A stretch of 64,000 nucleotides of DNA from DTU013 sp964512095 (GTDB lineage Bacteria > Bacillota > Clostridia > Acetivibrionales > DTU013): positions 1 to 64,000 of the forward strand of contig CAZEIH010000008.1 in the NCBI GenBank assembly GCA_964512095.1, given 5' to 3'. The notes beneath the pieces are model-generated. The model was given only the letters and a program-made list of their open reading frames with translations. It was not told the origin of the DNA and did not search any database. Positions 7,359 to 14,242 of the stretch are shown one piece after another; the stretch's first letter is position 1, and each line of letters opens with the position of its first letter. A program made the translations under genes and the position numbers.

Positions 7359-8735
7359 TTACTTTCCGATAATCTCAATCAGCTCCTGCAGCTTCTGATC
7401 GATAAAATCAACAGCTTCTGCAGACGTTTGCGTACCAAGTGCTACGGACTGAATCGCTTCACCAAAGAACGTGGTGGCTTCGATCTGAGAAGACATCTGG
7501 TTCAAACCGTTCTCCATGCCATACCAGTACCAGTTGCTGTTCTCAAACGCATCAGAAATTATGGCAATTTCCTTCTGGAACAATGCAACAGATTTATCCT
7601 TCTTGTATATATCAAGCACAGAGTACAGGGAAGGAAACGCAAACATCGGTCTGGATAGAGCGCGCTCTGCAGCCCGTTCAGGCGTATAAAGCTTTGTTAC
7701 AAATTCCTTTGTAAGCTTGATCTTAGCCTCTGAACCCTGGCTGCTTGCCACAAAGGTGTAACCGCTGCCAAAGGAAGCAGGCTTTGTTCCATTCTGACCT
7801 GGCAAATCAAAGCATCCCAGTTTTTCAACCATATCAGGATTGTTGCTTTGTGCCATACCGATTACTGCACCCATATCAAGGGTCATTGCCACAGTACCTT
7901 CAACTAGAGCATTACGATATTCACTCCACGACCATTCTGTCGCAGATGGAGGTGATACATCCTTATAGAGGTCAATCATATAGTCAAGAACTTCTGCTGC
8001 TTTTTCTTTCTGTTTTCCAAAGACATACTCGCCTGTATTCGGATCAAACGTATTAACACCTGCGGAGTAAAGGAACTCATAATATGTCTGTGGAGCTACC
8101 TGCACTGCATGCATAGGTACCGGGAAGCCATAAATGTCAACTTTTCCATCATTATTTTCATCAATGTTCAATGCATTTGCTACAGTTTTAAATTCTTCCC
8201 AATTTTTGGGGGTTTCAAGGTTCTTTTGCTCAAACAGATCCTTGCGATACCACACAGATGTATGCAATGCCCAGTCAGGCACGCCCCATGTTGCTCCATC
8301 AACTGAAAGGACACGTAGATAAGAGGATATAAAATCATCACGACCAATCTTATCAACCACATCGTCCATTTCAACAATCATGTCCTGAGCATACAAATAA
8401 GCCGCTCCGGCAAAGTTGGTATGCATTATGTCAGGGACATCGCCGGACTGTACTGCTGTTGCAAGTTTGGTATACATATCATTGAAGGCTACTGTCACCA
8501 TTTCTATTTCTATGCCCATTTCCTTTGCCACTTCATCAAATTGTTTCTGCAGGACCTTTGCCTGAGCATCTGCGGTGAGGTTTGTCCAAATTACAAGCTT
8601 ATCAATATCTTTGTTTTCCGAAGGAGTTTTGTTGCTTTCAACGTTGTTATTCTCGGTAGAACCGGCACATGCAGCTATGGATGCCACCATCAAAATTGAT
8701 AAAAGCAGAGCTGCCCATTTCTTTATTTTATACAT
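7359..8735 (-). CDS. ABC importer extracellular solute-binding lipoprotein
   Basis: A 458-residue family 1 solute-binding protein. The N-terminus is a lipoprotein signal with lipobox SIAAC (Cys at residue 23), followed by a Ser/Asn-rich tether. The mature part has the typical VIWTNLTADAQAKVLQKQFDE opening strand-helix and DVPDIMHTNFAGA segment of sugar-binding proteins. The protein would be lipid-anchored outside the membrane and feed the two permeases downstream. Neighbouring aldolase and oxidoreductase genes suggest a sugar acid or related ligand, by inference only. Confidence 0.92.
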   Translation of the reverse strand: MYKIKKWAALLLSILMVASIAACAGSTENNNVESNKTPSENKDIDKLVIWTNLTADAQAKVLQKQFDEVAKEMGIEIEMVTVAFNDMYTKLATAVQSGDVPDIMHTNFAGAAYLYAQDMIVEMDDVVDKIGRDDFISSYLRVLSVDGATWGVPDWALHTSVWYRKDLFEQKNLETPKNWEEFKTVANALNIDENNDGKVDIYGFPVPMHAVQVAPQTYYEFLYSAGVNTFDPNTGEYVFGKQKEKAAEVLDYMIDLYKDVSPPSATEWSWSEYRNALVEGTVAMTLDMGAVIGMAQSNNPDMVEKLGCFDLPGQNGTKPASFGSGYTFVASSQGSEAKIKLTKEFVTKLYTPERAAERALSRPMFAFPSLYSVLDIYKKDKSVALFQKEIAIISDAFENSNWYWYGMENGLNQMSSQIEATTFFGEAIQSVALGTQTSAEAVDFIDQKLQELIEIIGK

Positions 8736-8793
8736 TCAAAAGCCTCCCTTTCGTTAGTCCGATTTCGCAAAATATAGTTACCAGCTACAATAA

Positions 8794-10137
8794 TTAGAGT
8801 ATTGCCTCCTGCTTACGCAAAGTCTCCTGTAGCAATCCAATATTTACATTACGGGGCGTAGTACCCTGTTTGACTGCAATTGCAGCCGCAGTGCCTGCTG
8901 CTTCTCCCATAACCATACATTGAGGCATACATCTGATACAATTAGCTACAGGTGCTTCATATGAAACACAGCGCCCTGCCACTAACAGGCCCTCTTTACC
9001 CTTGGGCAGCATACATCTGTATGGGATTGTCATGGACTTGCCAGGTTCCAAATCATATACTACCATTGTGATTCCATCAGGAGTATGAGTGCCCGCAGGC
9101 ATAGCTCCTCTTCCAATACTGTCTTCAAATTCTCTTGCCGACAAGAAATCTTCCAGTGTAACCTTATAGTCACCGATTATGCGACGGCTTTCCCTGATTC
9201 CCAATAAACTGGCTATAGCAGTTAAATATGCGTTTTCGAAGCCAGGGACATATAACCTCAGTGCTTCTGCCACATCATATAAACATTTTTGAGAAAAAAC
9301 CTCCTGCTCCGCTCTATCTTCAAAGCCGGCAATACTGTGGGCCTCTATTGCTCCAGAGCAGTTAATCGTAACTTCTCCCGGATTTGGTGTTGATGTAAAT
9401 ATAGCAAGCCAGTCGCGCAGATATTCAAGATGAGGCGGAAGCTGAACATTCTGTAATTCATCTCGAAGGCCAAAATGCATGAAACCGGGGAATGTCTTAA
9501 AGTCGTGCCAGGCAGGAGGTACTGATGCATCATGTACAGGCGGGTTTTCTTCATAGTATTTTCTGACTCTTTCCATATCAACGCCGGCCATTTTACCAAT
9601 TAGAGTCATTGGCTGAATATCTTTCTTTTCCCTTATCTCAAAAGGAGCCTGTGCTTTTGCCGATACAACTGCATCACCAGTACAGTCAATCACTACTTTT
9701 GCACGGATTTCTATCATTTCCATCTCAGATAGAACAACCAACCCCACAACTGTATCGCCTTCTGCTATTACGTCTACAATCGATGTGTTAAGATATGTTG
9801 ACAAGTTAGGCTCCTTGCTCACCATCTCATCCAACACAACCTTCGCTACTTCAGTATCATACAAGAAGCAAACATCAGTGTTTGGGTCATCTTCCACTAT
9901 TGCATTTCGTCCTTTGAGAATATTTCTCAATTCCCAGGTTATCCCCTTAACGATCAATTTTTCTTTATCGCTGAAACCGACCCAAGCGCCCTGCATTCCA
10001 GCTGTAAACTGGCCGCCCAAGCACCTTTGCTTATCGACGATTAATGTTTTTGCTCCATTTCGGGCAGCTGCGATTCCTGCAATAACACCTGCTGTTCCTC
10101 CACCTGCAACAATAACGTCGAACAATTTCGTTCTCAT
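8794..10137 (-). CDS. FAD-dependent oxidoreductase (FAD_oxidored family)
   Basis: From the ATG at 10137 (GGGAGGG site nine bases upstream) the protein has 447 residues and opens with FDVIVAGGGTAGVIAGIAAARNG, a classical dinucleotide-binding GxGxxG motif. RCLGGQFTAGMQGAW follows, then VVIDCTGDAVVSA and, near the end, GLLVAGRCVSYE and MGEAAGTAAAIAVKQG, which complete the FAD-binding fold. Members of this family commonly sit next to sugar ABC importers, but their substrates are mostly unknown. Here it lies between the aldolase and importer genes and could oxidise a sugar acid or amino-sugar intermediate. A longer frame starting inside the upstream hairpin (10188) is less likely because it lacks a ribosome site. 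Confidence 0.88.
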   Translation of the reverse strand: MRTKLFDVIVAGGGTAGVIAGIAAARNGAKTLIVDKQRCLGGQFTAGMQGAWVGFSDKEKLIVKGITWELRNILKGRNAIVEDDPNTDVCFLYDTEVAKVVLDEMVSKEPNLSTYLNTSIVDVIAEGDTVVGLVVLSEMEMIEIRAKVVIDCTGDAVVSAKAQAPFEIREKKDIQPMTLIGKMAGVDMERVRKYYEENPPVHDASVPPAWHDFKTFPGFMHFGLRDELQNVQLPPHLEYLRDWLAIFTSTPNPGEVTINCSGAIEAHSIAGFEDRAEQEVFSQKCLYDVAEALRLYVPGFENAYLTAIASLLGIRESRRIIGDYKVTLEDFLSAREFEDSIGRGAMPAGTHTPDGITMVVYDLEPGKSMTIPYRCMLPKGKEGLLVAGRCVSYEAPVANCIRCMPQCMVMGEAAGTAAAIAVKQGTTPRNVNIGLLQETLRKQEAIL

Positions 10138-10169
10138 TATATGGTTCCCTCCCTTATCAGTACTTAACC

Positions 10170-10205
10170 TCCTTATCCCCAGTCTCATAATGACTGGGAT
10201 AAGGA
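10170..10205 (-). other. intercistronic hairpin between aldolase and oxidoreductase genes
   Basis: CTCCTTATCCCAGTC and its complement form a 15-bp stem with one bulged C and a short loop. There is no T-run. On the minus strand the 3' arm ends in AAGGAG, so the hairpin could also hide a ribosome-like sequence. A role in mRNA processing or differential stability within the operon is plausible. Confidence 0.5.
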
Positions 10206-10233
10206 GTATTATTAGTATTATCTAAAATAAGTG

Positions 10234-11151
10234 TTAAGCGATGTATCCGTACTCCTTCAGCACTGTCTTCAAAGTAATCATAACATCAGCTGGGAGCTCA
10301 GAGATTACCGGCTTGCGGCAGTAACCTGCATCAACACCGCGCAGCTTCATGCCTTCCTTGATTATCTGCAGCCATGGTGTAGGCATCCCATCGGCAGTCG
10401 GCTTAGTGAACAGTGGCAGATAAGGACGGATTTTTTCGAAGTGAGCCTTCATTGCATCTTCCATCCTGCGTTCCTTCGCAAGGTGGTATACTTCAGTGTT
10501 TTCCTTCGGGAAAAGGTTTCCGGTTCCGCAGACCCAACCATCTGCCCAGCAGCTCAGGCTTTCTACAGGGCACACATCGTAGCCGTAGAAAATACCAAAA
10601 GCATCGTTAGTAAGATAGCGGAGATTTTGCTGACGATAAACATCCGCCTGACGTTCCTTGACAGCGTCGATAAAACCTTCATTGTACAATTTAGCCATAA
10701 ATTCATCGGTCATGAGACATGTAGAATAGTAGGGATTATGATAGACCATTATCGGGATATTGATTGCCTTGCGGATAGTTTCATAATGCTTCAAGAGTTC
10801 TTTTTCGTTGGGAGCCATATACCAGGGTGTGACGGCCATAATACCATCTGCGCCATCTGCCTCTGCTGCAACAGACATTTTTACGACATCTTTTGTGCGA
10901 TATGCACCTGTTGAGGATACAACTTTGATTCTACCATTAGCAGCTTTAACTGTAGCGCGGTTGATCTCAATCTGCTCCTCCAGTGTCAGTGCTATCATCT
11001 CGCCGGTACTACCGGAAGGAATAACACCAGTTACACCGTTTTCCACGAGGAAATCCGTACACTCCTTGATACCATTAAAATTGATGGACTCATCAGAATT
11101 AAAGGGAGTCACCATTGGAATGTAGATACCGGTTAGTTTTTCTCTTGTCAT
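10234..11151 (-). CDS. DapA/N-acetylneuraminate-lyase family aldolase or dehydratase
   Basis: A 305-residue class I aldolase-fold protein. It has the N-terminal GIYIPMVTPFN strand, the substrate-carboxylate loop GSTGEM (G-S-T-G-E), the catalytic tyrosine in IMVYHNPYYS and the Schiff-base lysine in DAVKERQ. These residues support pyruvate-type imine chemistry. Real DHDPS would normally sit with lysine genes and keep other motifs. Here it leads an operon with an FAD oxidoreductase and sugar-type importer, so a catabolic lyase or dehydratase (for example on a keto-deoxy sugar acid) is more likely. GGAG precedes the start. Transcription probably starts at the promoter at 11216-11244 under IclR control. 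Confidence 0.88.
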   Translation of the reverse strand: MTREKLTGIYIPMVTPFNSDESINFNGIKECTDFLVENGVTGVIPSGSTGEMIALTLEEQIEINRATVKAANGRIKVVSSTGAYRTKDVVKMSVAAEADGADGIMAVTPWYMAPNEKELLKHYETIRKAINIPIMVYHNPYYSTCLMTDEFMAKLYNEGFIDAVKERQADVYRQQNLRYLTNDAFGIFYGYDVCPVESLSCWADGWVCGTGNLFPKENTEVYHLAKERRMEDAMKAHFEKIRPYLPLFTKPTADGMPTPWLQIIKEGMKLRGVDAGYCRKPVISELPADVMITLKTVLKEYGYIA

Positions 11152-11194
11152 AATTCATTTCTCCTTTAAGTTGTTATTTAGGTGTTCTTGTATT

Positions 11195-11208
11195 GGAATG
11201 ACCATTTC
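11195..11208. promoter_or_regulatory. IclR-like operator O1 (aldolase promoter)
   Basis: GGAATGACCATTTC is one of three related imperfect palindromes (general form GGAAT-4-ATTCC). It lies directly downstream of the -10 box of the aldolase operon promoter, a position suited to repression. It resembles the TGGAA...TTCCA type of site described for IclR proteins. Confidence 0.55.
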
Positions 11209-11215
11209 AGTTTTT

Positions 11216-11244
11216 AGTATAACTCATGTGTTTAAGAAAATCAA
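11216..11244 (-). promoter_or_regulatory. sigma-A promoter of the aldolase-importer operon
   Basis: TTGATT (11239-11244) and TATACT (11216-11221) on the minus strand are 17 bases apart. This fits the start of the operon running through the DapA-like, FAD oxidoreductase, importer and possibly AEC genes. Confidence 0.65.
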
Positions 11245-11370
11245 GTGATATTTATCTACATAAATAAAATTATGTTAACTCATTTGAATCCCTCCAAATC
11301 CAATTTTTAGTATCATTATTTTTATATTGTCCAGATTAAGCTATTAATATACAGCAACCCAAGATCCGCT

Positions 11371-11410
11371 GTTTCATGCCGTTTCATGCCGTTTCATGCC
11401 GTTTCATGCC
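11371..11410. repeat. four perfect 10-bp direct repeats
   Basis: GTTTCATGCC is repeated four times without a mismatch in the divergent intergenic region, followed by a partial fifth unit (GTTTATTAGC). The 10-bp period places each unit on the same face of the helix. It could be a cooperative binding array or a slippage product. Confidence 0.85.
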
Positions 11411-11496
11411 GTTTATTAGCGCACAGCATACTTATTCTTATAACCTTTACCAGTTCTCATTTGTTTACTATTGGGCAGTATTATATCAATAGTTTA

Positions 11497-11510
11497 GGAA
11501 TGCCAATTCC
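11497..11510. promoter_or_regulatory. IclR-like operator O2 (between the divergent promoters)
   Basis: GGAATGCCAATTCC matches O3 in 13 of 14 bases. It lies about 300 bases from O1 and 160 bases from O3 and could serve as an auxiliary site for looping. Confidence 0.5.
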
Positions 11511-11613
11511 AACAGACTAGATGCTTAATTTGAGTAATATCCTGATTTCTACATTAGAGGTGAAATAGCCTTAACCTGTACTTCTTAAGGAGCTCAGAAA
11601 AATACAATGTATA

Positions 11614-11642
11614 TTGACAAAGGGATGCAAAAATGATACATT
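11614..11642 (+). promoter_or_regulatory. sigma-A promoter of the iclR-type gene
   Basis: A perfect TTGACA (11614-11619) is followed after 17 bases by TACATT (11637-11642). Operator O3 begins 15 bases after the -10 box, which suggests autorepression. Confidence 0.65.
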
Positions 11643-11656
11643 AAATATATAATTTC

Positions 11657-11670
11657 GGAATGTCAATTCC
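11657..11670. promoter_or_regulatory. IclR-like operator O3 (iclR promoter)
   Basis: GGAATGTCAATTCC sits just downstream of the iclR promoter -10 box, mirroring O1 at the divergent promoter. The same arrangement at both promoters is the main reason to assign these sites to the IclR protein encoded here. Confidence 0.55.
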
Positions 11671-11719
11671 AATTTCGATCTCGGGTCAGAAAATTAGACT
11701 CAATCATAGGTGAAAAGGA

Positions 11720-12508
11720 ATGTGTGACTTGGAAAAACCGGCTGGAGAAAATACAATTAAAATGGTTGATCAGGCGTTATCAGTATTGGATGCGCTTAGG
11801 TTGGAACGCAAGAGCTTAGGCGTAAATGAAATCGCCAAACAGTGCGGTATCAGTCCGTCAACTGCTTTCCGTATTTTAAAAACATTGGAAGCGGGCGGCT
11901 GGGTATTTCAATGCGGTGACCGACGCTACATTGCCGGTCAAAAGCTATCTTTTGTAATAGAGAAGAATAATCTTTATTTGGCCCTAAAAGAAGTGGCATC
12001 TTTTGTCATGGATCGTTACACCACAAAGCATAGTCAGGCAATGAACCTGATCGTACGAGATGGTTCACACTGCTATATTATGCAGCAATCCCGCACAAAA
12101 AACCTTGTGGACTATATTCCCCCGCTCTACTCAGACCTTCCTTTTTACGCATGTGCAGGCGGGAAAATTCTGCTTACCGAATTGCCTATCGGCCTTGTGG
12201 ATGAGATCATCAATTCCTGCGAAATGTTGCCGCTGACACAGTATACCATTACTGATGCCGAAAAATTCTGGCAGGAGCTGCGATTGGTCGCTAAGCAAGG
12301 TTACGCCTATGACCATAAGGAATCTGCAGAAAATGGCAGTTGTATTGCTGTACCTATACGTGACTGCGAGGGCAATATCATCGCCGCACTCTCATTTAGT
12401 GGTTTTGTCGGTATTGAAGACAAAGCTGAGTTGTTACAGTATATAACGCCTCTGCAGGAAGCTGCTACGGAAATCTCAAAGAGCCTCTATCGCTGTTGGG
12501 GACATTGA
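11720..12508 (+). CDS. IclR-family transcriptional regulator
   Basis: The 262-residue protein has an N-terminal winged helix-turn-helix (residues 13-75: QALSVLDAL...LGVNEIAKQCGISPSTAFRILKTLEAGGWV) and a C-terminal IclR effector domain with the typical ...YACAGGKILLTELP and later AENGSCIAVPIRDCEGNIIAALSFSG segments. Such regulators usually bind a small acid or sugar derivative and repress a neighbouring catabolic operon. Here the gene is divergent from the aldolase-importer operon, and three matching palindromes lie in the shared region. AGGTG seven bases before the ATG acts as ribosome site; an alternative TTG start at 11729 with AAGGA cannot be excluded. Confidence 0.92.
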   Translation: MCDLEKPAGENTIKMVDQALSVLDALRLERKSLGVNEIAKQCGISPSTAFRILKTLEAGGWVFQCGDRRYIAGQKLSFVIEKNNLYLALKEVASFVMDRYTTKHSQAMNLIVRDGSHCYIMQQSRTKNLVDYIPPLYSDLPFYACAGGKILLTELPIGLVDEIINSCEMLPLTQYTITDAEKFWQELRLVAKQGYAYDHKESAENGSCIAVPIRDCEGNIIAALSFSGFVGIEDKAELLQYITPLQEAATEISKSLYRCWGH

Positions 12509-12522
12509 GAATATCTCCTGTT

Positions 12523-13515
12523 TCATTTTTCCGGCGCATACATTACGACCTTGTTTCCCTCCAGCTCCACCTTGACCTTGTTTTTGCCCTTAAGTCCAAG
12601 TGCCTGTATGTATTCGGCAGGTATCTGGAGCCTGCCTGTTCTGTCTAGAACCACCAGCTCCTCGTGGGCATTGTCGCCATGGCTATTAAGCAAGCTACCC
12701 ATTTCAGCCAGCTCTTCGGCATAAGATACCTTTCTTATGAATTCACTACTGGTCCGTCCATCTCTGATGGCAACCACCCTGTCCACCTTCCTGGCCACCT
12801 GCCTGTCATGAGTTACAATGACAACAGTAATACCAAAGGTTTTATTGAGTTCCCGGAAAACATCCAAAACATCAGATGCTGTTTTGCTGTCCACAGAGCC
12901 GGTTGGCTCGTCAGCCAGTAGCAGCTTGGGATTGTTTGCTAGAGCAATGGCAATGGCAACTCGCTGCTGCTCACCACCAGAGAGTTGGCTCAGCTTATTA
13001 TTTCTTCTGTTCAAAAGTCCAACCATATCAAGCAGCTGCAGTGCCCTGCTTCGAATATTGTGCTTCCCCGTTAACTGCATTGGCATTTCTACATTCTCTT
13101 GGGCAGTCAGGTACTGCACCAGATTCCTTGCATTGTTCTGCCATATAAATCCCACAGTATCACGTTTATATTTAATCAACTGTTGATCATTAAATTTCAG
13201 CAAATCACGGCCATCCACCAGCAGTTTCCCGGCAGATGGTCTGTCAAGACCGCCAAGCATATTGAGAAGGGTAGATTTTCCGCTTCCGCTGTTGCCGATT
13301 ATAGCCATGAGCTCCCCTTCTTCAACAATCAGATCAAGGCCTTGTAAAGCAACAACCTCCAAATCCTTAGTCTTATAAATTTTGACTAGGTTCTCACATT
13401 CTATCATTTTGGGGTTACAGGGCTCATCCCGCCGCTCACGCAGTTCATCCTGCACCTGATTGGTACCATCCGTATTTCCCAAAGCCTCTTTTATACTCGT
13501 ATTATTATCTCGCAT
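12523..13515 (-). CDS. ABC exporter ATPase with C-terminal SpoVT/AbrB-type domain
   Basis: A MacB/LolD-type ATPase of about 330 residues, with Walker A GNSGSGKST, signature LSGGEQQRVAIA, Walker B KLLLADEPT and the H-loop VTHD. An N-terminal extension of about 35 polar residues precedes the ATPase core. After it comes a further stretch ending in LVVLDRTGRLQIPAEYIQALGLKG, which reads as a swapped-hairpin AbrB/SpoVT domain (last ~45 residues). That domain normally binds DNA or mediates dimerisation and is unusual on an ABC ATPase. The gene overlaps the preceding ATPase gene by 11 bases. The ATG at 13515 has a better-spaced GGTGAG site than the one at 13530. Confidence 0.85.
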   Translation of the reverse strand: MRDNNTSIKEALGNTDGTNQVQDELRERRDEPCNPKMIECENLVKIYKTKDLEVVALQGLDLIVEEGELMAIIGNSGSGKSTLLNMLGGLDRPSAGKLLVDGRDLLKFNDQQLIKYKRDTVGFIWQNNARNLVQYLTAQENVEMPMQLTGKHNIRSRALQLLDMVGLLNRRNNKLSQLSGGEQQRVAIAIALANNPKLLLADEPTGSVDSKTASDVLDVFRELNKTFGITVVIVTHDRQVARKVDRVVAIRDGRTSSEFIRKVSYAEELAEMGSLLNSHGDNAHEELVVLDRTGRLQIPAEYIQALGLKGKNKVKVELEGNKVVMYAPEK

Positions 13516-14185
13516 CGATAATCTCACCATCCTCCAGTGTCATTACATTGTCAGCAATGTCAATCATGCTGGGATCATGGGTGGTCATAACCACTGTCAA
13601 GCCTTCAAGCTCCACCAGGCTTCTAAACAGCTTAACAACCTGGATACCCATATGTGTATCTAGTTCCGCTGTAGGTTCATCCGCAAAAATTATAGAAGGT
13701 CTATGGGCTATTGCCCTGGCAATAGCGACTCTTTGCTGCTCTCCGCCTGAAAGCTCGTGGGGCCTGTGATCCATCCTCTTGGCCATACCCACCATGGTCA
13801 GGCACTGCTTTGCCCGTTCATCCCTTCCCTTTAAGCCGATTCCCGCTAATCTAAGACCAAACTCAACATTTTCAAAGGCAGACATCATTGAAATAAGGGC
13901 AACCGATTGAAACACAAAGCCCATTTGCTTTCTTCTCAGCTCGTTTTTTACTCTCTCGCCGGAATTTGTAATATTTGTTCCATTGAAATATATTGTACCT
14001 GAGTTAGGTTTATCCAGTGCTCCAAGGAGATTTATAAGGGTGGTTTTGCCCGAGCCTGACCGTCCCCTGAGTATTGTAAGCTTTCCCTTTTCAATTTCCA
14101 TTGAGACGTCCTTTAAAGCGTGGACAATCATACTTCCGGATTTAAAGTCTCTATTCAATTTATCAGTTTTAATGATAGCACTCAT
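13505..14185 (-). CDS. ABC exporter ATPase (MacB/LolD-type)
   Basis: From the ATG at 14185 (GGAGGT eight bases upstream) the protein has 226 residues, standard for a stand-alone LolD-type ATPase. Walker A GRSGSGKTT, signature LSGGEQQRVAIA and Walker B IIFADEPTAELD are intact. It lies between the FtsX-type permease gene and the AbrB-tailed ATPase gene, so the exporter may use a heterodimer of the two ATPases. Confidence 0.93.
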   Translation of the reverse strand: MSAIIKTDKLNRDFKSGSMIVHALKDVSMEIEKGKLTILRGRSGSGKTTLINLLGALDKPNSGTIYFNGTNITNSGERVKNELRRKQMGFVFQSVALISMMSAFENVEFGLRLAGIGLKGRDERAKQCLTMVGMAKRMDHRPHELSGGEQQRVAIARAIAHRPSIIFADEPTAELDTHMGIQVVKLFRSLVELEGLTVVMTTHDPSMIDIADNVMTLEDGEIIDAR

Positions 14186-14242
14186 ATATACCTCCATAAG
14201 CTGTCTACAATCCTACAATGCTTCAATAGCCCACTTGCCTAC

